NCBI GenBank assembly: GCA_002291985.1
Contig: DBBB01000046.1
Coordinates: 1-13,390, forward strand
Direction of reading: 5' to 3'
DNA: 13,390 nt
Source: Firmicutes bacterium UBA995
GTDB lineage: Bacteria > Bacillota > Sulfobacillia > UBA995
The notes beneath the pieces are model-generated. The model was not told the DNA's origin and made no database searches. It saw nothing but the letters and a program-made list of their open reading frames with translations. Each line of letters begins with the position of its first letter. Positions within the stretch are counted from its first letter, which is position 1. Shown piece after piece: positions 7,272 through 13,390 of this stretch. A program made the translations under genes and the position numbers.

Positions 7272-7802
7272 ATGCACGGTACGACCATCCTGGCCGTGCG
7301 CCGTGATGGACGGGCCGCGGTCGCCGGCGACGGTCAGGTGACACTCGACCAGTCGAGCACCATCCTCAAGCATCGGGCAAGGAAGGTGCGCAGGATTTTC
7401 GGCGGCAAGGTGATCGTGGGGTTCGCCGGATCGGTGGCGGATGCCCTCACCTTGTTCGACCGTTTTGAAGCCCGGCTGGAGCAGTCGCACGGCAACCTCC
7501 CCCGAGCGGCGGTGGGTCTGGCGCGGGAGTGGCGTACCGACCGCATGTTACGGCGACTGGACGCCCTGCTCCTCGCGGTCGACTCCGAAAACCTGCTCCT
7601 CATCTCCGGCAGCGGGGACGTGGTGGAACCTGACGAGCCGGTGGCGGCAATCGGCTCCGGGTCGGGTCTCGCGCTGTCTGCCGCCCAGGCGTTGCTGACT
7701 CACACGGCCATGTCCGCGCGGGACATCGTCGTGGAGAGCATGCGCATAGTCTCGCACATCTGCATCTACACGAACAACGAGTTGACAGTGGAAGAGGTTT
7801 GA
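7272..7802 (+). CDS. hslV: ATP-dependent protease peptidase subunit HslV (ClpQ/CodW)
   Basis: Proteasome-beta-like N-terminal-nucleophile hydrolase that forms two stacked hexamers and degrades substrates unfolded by HslU. The 176-aa product begins MHGTTILAVRRDG: removal of MHG would expose Thr4 as the catalytic N-terminal residue, as in E. coli TTI. Other family blocks are AGDGQVT, ARKVRRIF, VGFAGSVADA, LAREWRTDRMLRRLDA and AIGSGSG, with the C-terminal IYTNNELTVEEV. GGGAGGG (7256-7262) lies 9 nt before ATG 7272. hslU starts 5 nt after the stop. In B. subtilis the equivalent gene clpQ follows codV/xerC; here it directly follows trmFO with only 40 nt between. Confidence 0.96.
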   Translation: MHGTTILAVRRDGRAAVAGDGQVTLDQSSTILKHRARKVRRIFGGKVIVGFAGSVADALTLFDRFEARLEQSHGNLPRAAVGLAREWRTDRMLRRLDALLLAVDSENLLLISGSGDVVEPDEPVAAIGSGSGLALSAAQALLTHTAMSARDIVVESMRIVSHICIYTNNELTVEEV

Positions 7803-7807
7803 GCTGA

Positions 7808-9226
7808 ATGACACGCGGCCGGGAGGATCTGACCCCCCGGGAGATAGTGCAGGAACTTGACCGCTACATTATCGGGCAGGCCAAGGCCAAGCGGTGTGTG
7901 GCCATTGCCTTGCGCAACCGCTACCGGAGAAACCTCTTGCCCGAGCACCTGAGGGAAGAGGTCTTCCCCAAGAACATCCTCATGATCGGGCCCACGGGCG
8001 TCGGCAAGACGGAGATAGCCCGCCGACTGGCTCGCCTGGTGAGTGCTCCCTTCGTCAAAGTCGAGGCGACCCGTTTCACCGAGGTCGGCTATGTCGGACG
8101 GGACGTGGAAGCCATGGTGCGCGACCTCGTGGAGACGGCCGTGCGGATGGTCAAGGGGGAACGCATGGCCCAGGTGATGGAGGAAGCCCGGCGGGCAGCC
8201 GACGGCCGCCTGGTGGATCTGTTGGCGCCGCTGCCCCGCCGCGACCCCGTCTCCCGAAACCCCTTCGAAGTCTTGTTGGGGGCAACGCCCGGGGCAGCTC
8301 GAAGCGAGGGAGATCCGGACGCGCACGAGGAGGAACTCCGGCAGGCACGACTGAAGCGATCGGACACGCGCCGGCGCCTCGAGGCCGGGGAACTCGAGGA
8401 AGAGCAGGTGGAGATCGAAATCGAGGACAGCTCGCCTCGAGTTGTGGACATCATGTCCGGGACGGGTATGGAGGAAATGAGCATCAGCTTCCAGGATATC
8501 CTGGGTGGCCTCATCCCTCGGAAACTGAAGCGGCTGCGAATGTCGGTGGCGGAAGCCCGGCACGCGCTGACCCAGGAAGAGGCGGCGAGACTGGTCGACA
8601 TGGAGAAAGTAAGGATGGAGTCGGTCCAGCGCGCCGAGCAGTCGGGGATCATATTCATCGACGAGATCGACAAGATAGTGGGTAAGGGGGGCACTACTGG
8701 ACCGGATGTCTCCCGGGAGGGCGTGCAGCGAGACATCCTGCCGATCGTGGAAGGAGCGACGGTCATGACCAAGTACGGTCCGGTCCGCACCGACCACGTG
8801 CTGTTCATTGCCGCGGGCGCGTTCCACGCGAACAAGCCCTCGGACCTGATCCCCGAACTCCAGGGCCGCTTGCCCATCCGGGTCGAACTCGAGCCAATGG
8901 GGACCGATGACTTCCACCGCATCCTGACCGAACCCGAGAATGCACTGACCCGGCAGTATGAAGCATTGCTGGCGACAGAAGGCGTGAAGCTCGAGTTCAG
9001 TGCTGAGGGAATACGGGAACTCGCGCAGATGGCCAGTCTGGTGAACCAGCGGACCGAGGACATAGGGGTGCGGAGACTGCACACGCTCATGGAGAAACTT
9101 CTCGAAGACGTATCTTTCAACGCGCCGGGCAGTAAGAAGGAAAGTGTCACAATTGACAGCGAATACGTCAAGCGTAGACTGGCCGATATAGTCGAAGACC
9201 ACGACATGAGCCGCTATATACTTTGA
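7808..9226 (+). CDS. hslU: ATP-dependent protease ATPase subunit HslU (ClpY/CodX)
   Basis: AAA+ unfoldase that caps HslV. 472 aa, normal length. Features in order: N-terminal LTPREIVQELDRYIIGQ, Walker A GPTGVGKT with Lys67, the pore loop GYVG at 94-97, a long charged I-domain (about 110-240) containing a basic/acidic coiled segment, Walker B IIFIDEID with Asp285/Glu286, the GAFHANKPSDLIPELQGRLP sensor/arginine-finger region, and the C-terminal SRYIL that inserts into HslV to activate it. ATG 7808 has AGAGG 10 nt upstream inside the end of hslV. The intact pocket motifs and C-terminal tail indicate a working HslVU complex. Confidence 0.97.
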   Translation: MTRGREDLTPREIVQELDRYIIGQAKAKRCVAIALRNRYRRNLLPEHLREEVFPKNILMIGPTGVGKTEIARRLARLVSAPFVKVEATRFTEVGYVGRDVEAMVRDLVETAVRMVKGERMAQVMEEARRAADGRLVDLLAPLPRRDPVSRNPFEVLLGATPGAARSEGDPDAHEEELRQARLKRSDTRRRLEAGELEEEQVEIEIEDSSPRVVDIMSGTGMEEMSISFQDILGGLIPRKLKRLRMSVAEARHALTQEEAARLVDMEKVRMESVQRAEQSGIIFIDEIDKIVGKGGTTGPDVSREGVQRDILPIVEGATVMTKYGPVRTDHVLFIAAGAFHANKPSDLIPELQGRLPIRVELEPMGTDDFHRILTEPENALTRQYEALLATEGVKLEFSAEGIRELAQMASLVNQRTEDIGVRRLHTLMEKLLEDVSFNAPGSKKESVTIDSEYVKRRLADIVEDHDMSRYIL

Positions 9227-9267
9227 TGCTCGTGCGGCCGGGGATAGCATAAGGAGGCGGTTCGCGG

Positions 9268-10047
9268 GTGAGGGGACTACTGGACAAGACGCGGGCTATG
9301 GGGCGGCTGGTGCAGCGACTGGCCGGGCAGCCGGAGGAATTCCGACAGATTGCCCGGGTGCTGTCGGATTTGATCGGCGCCAACGTGTACATCATCAACA
9401 ACCGCGGCAAGATCATGGGCTACACGCTGGCCGAAGGCTTCGAGTGCGATGTCCTCAAGGAGGACGTGTTGCTGGAAGAGCGTTTCCCGCCTGACTATGC
9501 GGAGGCGTTGCTCAGGCTGGATGAGACCAACGCCAATGTGACGCAGACGGATGCGAGTTGCATCTTCCGTCGGGGCGAGGATTGCATCGAGCGGGGCAAG
9601 GTGTCGACGGTCTTGCCGATAACTGCCGGGGGCGACCGGCTGGGCACGCTGCTGGTCGCGAGATTTGGCAAGCACTTCGACGAGAGCGACCTCGTGCTTG
9701 CCGAATTCGCCGCGACGGTCGTGGGGATGGAGATGTTGCGCCTCAAGGCGGAGAAGGCCGAGGAGGAAGCGCGCAGGAAGGCCTCGGTCCAGGTGGCGCT
9801 GGGCACCCTGTCGTACTCGGAACTGGAAGCGGTTCAACACATCTTCGAGGAGCTTGGCGGTCAGGAGGGCTTGCTGGTCGCATCCAAGATCGCCGACCGC
9901 GTGGGCATAACCCGTTCGGTGATCGTCAATGCGTTGCGCAAGTTCGAGAGCGCCGGGGTCATCGAATCGCGGTCCCTCGGGATGAAGGGAACATATATCA
10001 AGGTGCTCAACGAGCGGCTGCTCGAGGAGTTGAAGAAGCTCCGGTAG
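9268..10047 (+). CDS. codY: GTP-sensing global transcriptional regulator CodY
   Basis: Represses nitrogen, amino-acid and stationary-phase genes in Bacillota when branched-chain amino acids and GTP are plentiful. 259 aa: N-terminal GAF-type ligand domain (1 to about 150), linker helix (AEKAEEEARRKASVQ), and C-terminal winged helix-turn-helix (about 200-247) with the near-invariant ASKIADRVGITRSVIVNAL and SRSLGMKGTYIKV. GTG 9268 has AAGGAGG (9251-9257) 10 nt upstream. It lies 41 nt after hslU, as in the B. subtilis codVWXY operon. The ligand domain is of the clostridial type: FECDVLK replaces the B. subtilis segment holding Arg61, and Cys60, Cys98 and Cys106 cluster around the predicted pocket. 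The DNA-binding domain is far better conserved than the ligand domain. Confidence 0.96.
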   Translation: MRGLLDKTRAMGRLVQRLAGQPEEFRQIARVLSDLIGANVYIINNRGKIMGYTLAEGFECDVLKEDVLLEERFPPDYAEALLRLDETNANVTQTDASCIFRRGEDCIERGKVSTVLPITAGGDRLGTLLVARFGKHFDESDLVLAEFAATVVGMEMLRLKAEKAEEEARRKASVQVALGTLSYSELEAVQHIFEELGGQEGLLVASKIADRVGITRSVIVNALRKFESAGVIESRSLGMKGTYIKVLNERLLEELKKLR

Positions 10048-10051
10048 GCCG

Positions 10052-10085
10052 GGGCCGGCGGCGCGGCCCAGGCGCACACCGGCCC
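10052..10085 (+). other. GC-rich hairpin downstream of codY
   Basis: GGGCCGG (10052-10058) pairs with CCGGCCC (10079-10085) around a 20-nt loop containing further GCG/CGC pairing. No T-tract follows. It might be a weak or factor-assisted terminator between codY and the rpsB promoter. Confidence 0.3.
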
Positions 10086-10102
10086 AGGGCGCTGCCCGTG
10101 CC

Positions 10103-10132
10103 TTGCCCCTCGCGAATCGGCTATGATATACT
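10103..10132 (+). promoter_or_regulatory. extended -10 promoter of the rpsB operon
   Basis: TTGCCC (10103-10108), an 18-nt spacer ending in TGA, and TATACT (10127-10132), five of six matching the -10 consensus with a TGn extension. It is AT-rich in otherwise very GC-rich DNA. The predicted start near 10139 yields a leader of about 115 nt. Confidence 0.65.
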
Positions 10133-10138
10133 TCGGCA

Positions 10139-10253
10139 TGGTGTCCACTGAGCACTTACTACGCACGCTGTCCCGAGGCGCGGACGGGTCCGGCTCGGCC
10201 GGTGTCCGGGTCAATGCGGGCGGCGGAGGGAGAACCGGAAGGGAGAAAAGAAC
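10139..10253 (+). promoter_or_regulatory. structured 5' leader of rpsB mRNA
   Basis: The leader contains a two-part hairpin: CGGAC (10181-10185) with GTCCG (10204-10208), enclosing CCGGC (10190-10194) with GCCGG (10198-10202) around a TCG loop. It is followed by a purine-rich stretch ending in GGAAGGGAG (10237-10245). Long rpsB leaders often mediate feedback by S2 protein, but no known leader family is recognisable here. Confidence 0.4.
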
Positions 10254-11090
10254 TTGTCGGTAGTCTCGATGAAGCAGTTGCTCGAGGCCGGCGTCCATTT
10301 CGGCCACCAGACCCGGCGCTGGAACCCCAAGATGGCCACGTACATCTTCACCGAGCGAAACGGCATCTACATCATCGACCTGCAAAAGACCGTCCGCAAG
10401 ATCGAGGAAGCCTATAACTTCGTGCGCGACCTCGTTTCGACGGGTCAAGTCGTGCTGATGGTAGGTACCAAGAAGCAGGCACAGGAGACCGTCGCCGAGG
10501 AAGCCAACCGGTGCGGGATGTTCCACGTCAACCAGCGATGGCTGGGGGGCATGCTCACCAACTTCTCGACCATCAAAAGGCGCATCGATCGTCTCAACGA
10601 CCTCTTGCGCCAGGAGGAGCGGGGGGCATTCGAGAAGCTCCCCAAGAAGGAAGTCGCCCGGTTGCAGAGAGAGAAAGGCAAGCTCGAGAAGTCCCTCGGC
10701 GGAATCCGCAACCTGAAGCAGCTTCCCGGAGCGATTTTCGTCATCGATCCCCGCAAGGAGCACATAGCCGTTCTGGAGGCGCGGAGACTGGAGATCCCCG
10801 TCGTCGCCATCGTGGACACCAACTGTGACCCCGATGAGATCGATTATCCCATCCCCGGCAACGATGACGCCATCCGCGCCGTACGCTTGCTGACCAGCAA
10901 GATCGCCGACGCCTGCATCGAGGGATGGCACCTTCATCTGCAACAGGTCCGAGACGAAGCGCAGCAGGCCGCAGGGGTCGATCGCGAGGTGGAGGGCGGG
11001 CCCGAGGGCGGAACCGAGGCCCAGACCGAGATGGACGCGGTGGAAGGCGAGGCGGAGATAGAGGCAAGTCGGGAGGGAGTACCGGGTTGA
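10254..11090 (+). CDS. rpsB: 30S ribosomal protein S2
   Basis: S2 binds the head/body junction of the small subunit. 278 aa. Conserved blocks are MKQLLEAGVHFGHQTRRWNP, YIFTERNGIYIIDLQKT, VGTKKQAQ, NQRWLGGMLTNFSTI, LPGAIFVIDP and VDTNCDPDEIDYPIPGNDDA. TTG 10254 gives an N-terminus (MSVVSMKQLL) typical of Bacillota and has GGGAG 8 nt upstream; the internal ATG 10269 would cut it. The last 40 residues form an acidic Gly/Glu-rich tail that is probably disordered and longer than the core requires. The stop TGA overlaps the tsf TTG start. Confidence 0.97.
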   Translation: MSVVSMKQLLEAGVHFGHQTRRWNPKMATYIFTERNGIYIIDLQKTVRKIEEAYNFVRDLVSTGQVVLMVGTKKQAQETVAEEANRCGMFHVNQRWLGGMLTNFSTIKRRIDRLNDLLRQEERGAFEKLPKKEVARLQREKGKLEKSLGGIRNLKQLPGAIFVIDPRKEHIAVLEARRLEIPVVAIVDTNCDPDEIDYPIPGNDDAIRAVRLLTSKIADACIEGWHLHLQQVRDEAQQAAGVDREVEGGPEGGTEAQTEMDAVEGEAEIEASREGVPG

Positions 11091-11680
11091 TAACGGCAAT
11101 CCTGGTGAAGACCCTGCGCGACCGAACCGGCGCCGGCATGATGGACTGCAAGGCCGCGCTGGAGGAGTGCGGGGGCGATGTCGAGCGGGCGATCCTGATC
11201 CTCCGGCAGCGAGGGGTGGTGGCGGCTCAGCGCAAGGCCACCCGCGAGGCGCGAGAGGGCCTGGTGGAAGCCTATGTCCATCTGGGTGGACGCATAGGCG
11301 TGCTGGTAGAGGTGATGTGCGAGACTGACTTCGTTGCCCGCAACGATCGTTTCAAAGCCTTCGCCCACGATGTGGCCTTGCAGATTGCGGCGAGTCGACC
11401 TCGCTGGGTCGGCCGGGAGGATGTCCCCGAAGAAGTGCTGGGCACCGAGAGGGAAGTGTATCGGCAGCAGGCCATCAATCAGGGAAAGACCGGCCGGGTG
11501 GTTGATTCCATCGTGACCGGCCGCATCGAGAAGTTCATTGCCGAGACCTGTCTGCTCGAGCAGTCCTTCATCAAGGACCCCGATCGCAAGGTAAAGGACT
11601 GGCTCACCGACCTCATTGCCACGATCGGTGAGAATGTCAGGATTGGCCGCTTCGTGCGTCTGGAGGTAGGGGAAGCTTGA
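11087..11680 (+). CDS. tsf: elongation factor Ts (short form)
   Basis: Nucleotide exchange factor that regenerates EF-Tu-GTP. 197 aa from TTG 11087, whose last two bases are shared with the rpsB stop (TTGA). GGAGG (11072-11076) lies 10 nt upstream. It shows the N-terminal UBA-like domain (VKTLRDRTGAGMMDCKAAL), the core TDFVARND, KFIAETCLLEQSFIKD and the C-terminal ENVRIGRFVRLEVGE. It is about 85-95 residues shorter than the E. coli or B. subtilis proteins, lacking much of the second core/coiled-coil part, as in Thermus and several Clostridia. The frame is open further upstream, but that lies inside rpsB and is not family sequence. The stop overlaps the pyrH start. Confidence 0.96.
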   Translation: MITAILVKTLRDRTGAGMMDCKAALEECGGDVERAILILRQRGVVAAQRKATREAREGLVEAYVHLGGRIGVLVEVMCETDFVARNDRFKAFAHDVALQIAASRPRWVGREDVPEEVLGTEREVYRQQAINQGKTGRVVDSIVTGRIEKFIAETCLLEQSFIKDPDRKVKDWLTDLIATIGENVRIGRFVRLEVGEA

Positions 11681-12405
11681 CGGCCCCGCCGATTTACCGG
11701 CGGGTGGTGCTCAAGATCAGCGGTGAGGCTTTGGCCGGCGAGCACGGCTACGGCATCTCTGCCGAGATCGTGAAGGCAGTGGCCGTCCAGGTCCGTGAGG
11801 CGCGGCGGTCGGGCGTGGAGATGGCCCTGGTGGTGGGGGGAGGCAATATCTGGCGGGGCGCGGATGCGGCCCGGCAGGGGATGGACCGCGCTACCGCCGA
11901 CTACATGGGCATGCTGGCCACGGTGATCAACGCCATGGCGTTGATGGACGCGCTGGAGAAGCATGATGTGGAGACGCGAGTGCAGAGTGCCGTGCAGATG
12001 CAGGAAGTTGCCGAGCCCTACATCCGCCGCCGGGCCATCCGCCATCTTGAGAAGGGCCGCGTCGTGATATTCGCCGGGGGCACGGGCAACCCGTACTTCT
12101 CCACCGACACCGCGGCCGCGCTTCGGGCCGCGGAGATCGAGGCGGACGTCATCCTCATGGCCAAGCGAGGGGCGGATGGAGTGTACGACTCGGATCCGAA
12201 TGCCAACCCCACGGCTCAGAAGTATGAAGAAGTGCGATACCTCGACCTGCTAAAGGGGGGGCTGCAGGTCATGGACGCTACTGCCACTTCCCTGTGCATG
12301 GATAATGACATACCATTGGTGGTATTCAACATTTCCGACCCATATAACATTCAGCGAGTGCTCCGGGGGGAGAAAGTGGGAACTTTCATCCGCGGGGGGA
12401 AGTAA
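11677..12405 (+). CDS. pyrH: uridylate (UMP) kinase
   Basis: Phosphorylates UMP to UDP in pyrimidine nucleotide synthesis. 242 aa hexameric amino-acid-kinase-fold enzyme, unrelated to eukaryotic UMP/CMP kinases. Motifs: VVLKISGEAL, VVGGGNIWRG, GMDRATADYMGMLATVINAM, FAGGTGNPYFSTDTAAALRA, AKRGADGVYDSDP and the C-terminal VFNISDPYNIQRVLRGE. TTG 11677 shares the TTGA overlap with tsf and has GGAGG (11662-11666) 10 nt upstream. frr starts 3 nt after the stop. The order tsf-pyrH-frr is near-universal in bacteria. Confidence 0.97.
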   Translation: MTAPPIYRRVVLKISGEALAGEHGYGISAEIVKAVAVQVREARRSGVEMALVVGGGNIWRGADAARQGMDRATADYMGMLATVINAMALMDALEKHDVETRVQSAVQMQEVAEPYIRRRAIRHLEKGRVVIFAGGTGNPYFSTDTAAALRAAEIEADVILMAKRGADGVYDSDPNANPTAQKYEEVRYLDLLKGGLQVMDATATSLCMDNDIPLVVFNISDPYNIQRVLRGEKVGTFIRGGK

Positions 12406-12408
12406 AAG

Positions 12409-12966
12409 ATGATCGGCGATATCCTCAAAGATGCCGAGGGCAAGATGAAGAAGGCGGTCGACACCCTCAAGCGTGAGTTTGCGGGCACCAGGGCAGGACG
12501 AGCGAGTCCCGCCCTGCTGGAGAGGATCACGGTCGATTACTACGGCACGCCAACGCCCATCAACCGGATGGCAACCGTCACCGTGCCCGAGCCCCGGTTA
12601 CTGGTCATCCAGCCCTGGGATCGCGGGCAACTCGGCGCCATCGAGAGGGCGATCCTCAAGTCCGACCTGGGCATCACGCCGGCCAACGATGGTCACCTCA
12701 TCCGCCTCACGGTGCCTCAGCTCACTCACGAGCGCAGGCAGGAACTCGTGAAGACCCTGCGGCGCAAGGCGGAGGAGGAGCGGGTGACCATCCGCAATCA
12801 CCGGCGAGAGGCCAACGAGTTGATCGAGGAACTCGAAGATGAGGGCGAGATCTCGGAAGACGATGCCTTCCGCGGGCGTGAGCAGGTGCAGAAGCTGACC
12901 GATCGCCTGGTGGCCGAGGTGGACCAGGTGCTCCAGGCCAAGGAAGCGGAGGTCCTGGAGGTTTGA
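12409..12966 (+). CDS. frr: ribosome recycling factor
   Basis: Splits post-termination ribosomes together with EF-G. 185 aa, the standard length, with a three-helix bundle and small beta domain. Motifs: LKREFAGTRAGRASPALLE, VDYYGTPTPINRMATV, LLVIQPWD, AILKSDLGITPANDG, VPQLTHERRQELVK and the C-terminal helix (LTDRLVAEVDQVLQAKEAE). ATG 12409 follows pyrH by 3 nt, with GGGGGGA (12394-12400) 8 nt upstream. The stop TGA overlaps the TTG start of the next small gene. Confidence 0.97.
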   Translation: MIGDILKDAEGKMKKAVDTLKREFAGTRAGRASPALLERITVDYYGTPTPINRMATVTVPEPRLLVIQPWDRGQLGAIERAILKSDLGITPANDGHLIRLTVPQLTHERRQELVKTLRRKAEEERVTIRNHRREANELIEELEDEGEISEDDAFRGREQVQKLTDRLVAEVDQVLQAKEAEVLEV

Positions 12967-13178
12967 GCAGTCACCCCGACGTCGTGGGGCGGCGCCTGGG
13001 GGAAGCTGTTATCCTTTTGTATGAGGCGGGCGCGGCGGGAGTCCGCATCGTGAGGACGTCTCCGCCCTGGGCCGGCCGGCCGAAGGGCGTCGAGCGCGTG
13101 ATCCGGCAACGCCGCACCGACGGCGGGGTCGAGTTGGTGGTGGCCGCCGAGGGTTATCTCCGGGGAAGGGAAGGATAG
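12963..13178 (+). CDS. small PASTA-like protein between frr and uppS, function unknown
   Basis: 71 aa. The start is TTG 12963, overlapping the frr stop as TTGA, with GGAGG (12948-12952) 10 nt upstream, the same arrangement as tsf and pyrH. The sequence PDVVGRRLGEAVILLYEAG, then VRIVRTSPP, then RVIRQR and GVELVVAAE follows the PASTA pattern (PDVxGxxLxEAxxxLxxAG, then VxxQ, then VxLVVA). There is no signal peptide or membrane segment, so it is a single free cytoplasmic domain, unlike PASTA repeats at the ends of PrkC kinases or PBPs. Codon use resembles its neighbours, and the coupling both ways (uppS begins 7 nt later) argues for a real gene. I recall similar small ORFs at this place in other Clostridia but cannot confirm that here. 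Confidence 0.75.
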   Translation: MSSHPDVVGRRLGEAVILLYEAGAAGVRIVRTSPPWAGRPKGVERVIRQRRTDGGVELVVAAEGYLRGREG

Positions 13179-13185
13179 GGAACCC

Positions 13186-13390
13186 ATGGGCGCGGAACTC
13201 CCCTCCCTTCCGAGGCCACGCCACGTTGCCATCATCATGGACGGCAATGGGCGCTGGGCCGCCGAGCGAGGGCTCGACCGGCGGGAGGGGCACCGGGCCG
13301 GCATGAAGGCGGTTCGGGGTGTCGTCGAAGCGGCCCGACGCCATGATCTGCAGGTGCTTACGCTCTACGCGTTCTCCACCGAAAACTGGC
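13186..13390 (+). CDS. uppS: undecaprenyl diphosphate synthase, 3'-truncated by window edge
   Basis: Cis-prenyltransferase making the C55 lipid carrier for peptidoglycan and wall polymers. The first 68 codons are present. ATG 13186 is followed by a short leader, then HVAIIMDGNGRWA (catalytic Asp in MDGNGRW), GHRAGMKAVR and LTLYAFSTENW, all hallmark UppS motifs. The frame is open to the last base, so the gene is cut only by the window edge. The purine-rich GGAAGGGAAGGATAGGG upstream spans the end of the 71-aa gene and serves as the ribosome binding region. In related genomes cdsA follows. Confidence 0.95.
   Translation, partial: MGAELPSLPRPRHVAIIMDGNGRWAAERGLDRREGHRAGMKAVRGVVEAARRHDLQVLTLYAFSTENW

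Noticed and set aside
7766..9250. 494-codon open frame on the minus strand over hslU
   Set aside because: It is the antisense shadow of hslU, created by high GC at third codon positions. Its translation has no family motif and hslU is unmistakable.
10048..10253. T-box or known riboswitch upstream of rpsB
   Set aside because: No T-box motif, specifier-like stem or antiterminator/T-tract is present. Only a GC-rich hairpin and a purine-rich ribosome binding region are seen.
10925..11086. Longer EF-Ts starting inside rpsB
   Set aside because: The extension is Arg/Gly-rich shadow sequence of the S2 tail. TTG 11087 gives the family N-terminus and has a well-spaced Shine-Dalgarno.
1..13390. CRISPR arrays, tRNA/rRNA genes, insertion sequences
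   Set aside because: No spaced direct repeats, cloverleaf or rRNA-like sequence, transposase motifs or terminal inverted repeats were seen on either strand.

Overview
The window is a dense, all-plus-strand stretch of a high-GC Bacillota (Firmicutes) chromosome. CodY, which is restricted to Bacillota, and the order dprA-topA-trmFO-hslV-hslU-codY-rpsB-tsf-pyrH-frr-uppS, matching the Bacillus subtilis codY/rpsB region, support this. Small EF-Ts, a Clostridia-like CodY and frequent TTG/GTG starts suggest a deep-branching high-GC clostridial, Limnochordia-like or Thermaerobacter-like lineage. I cannot name a genus.

Layout: (1) Positions 1-1611 hold two tandem, mutually similar ABC-2 type membrane permeases, the first cut by the window edge; they look like an accessory exporter operon. 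(2) Positions 1612-2138 hold no intact gene. The second half carries a decayed C-terminal fragment of a ComM/YifB Mg-chelatase-like gene, the usual upstream neighbour of dprA. (3) Positions 2139-3667 contain dprA, then a small coiled-coil membrane protein with 33-bp internal repeats, closed by a clear intrinsic terminator. (4) Positions 3686-7231 contain topA, with its own probable promoter, and trmFO. (5) Positions 7216-10047 contain the proteasome-like protease hslV-hslU and the global nutrient repressor codY, behind a probable extended -10 promoter. xerC/codV, which sits between trmFO and hslV in B. subtilis, is absent. (6) From 10103 a good extended -10 promoter and a roughly 115-nt structured leader precede the translation/envelope operon rpsB-tsf-pyrH-frr-(71-aa PASTA-like ORF)-uppS. 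Its cistrons are tightly coupled, three of them by identical TTGA start/stop overlaps. uppS runs off the end.

Functionally this is mostly core machinery: DNA uptake processing (DprA), supercoiling (TopA), tRNA methylation (TrmFO), ATP-dependent proteolysis (HslVU), nutrient sensing (CodY), translation (S2, EF-Ts, RRF), UMP phosphorylation (PyrH) and undecaprenyl lipid synthesis (UppS). I see no clearly new biological system. The least ordinary items are the comM remnant at the boundary with the exporter genes, the two small uncharacterised proteins, the repeated TTGA coupling, and CodY's divergence from the B. subtilis ligand pocket.
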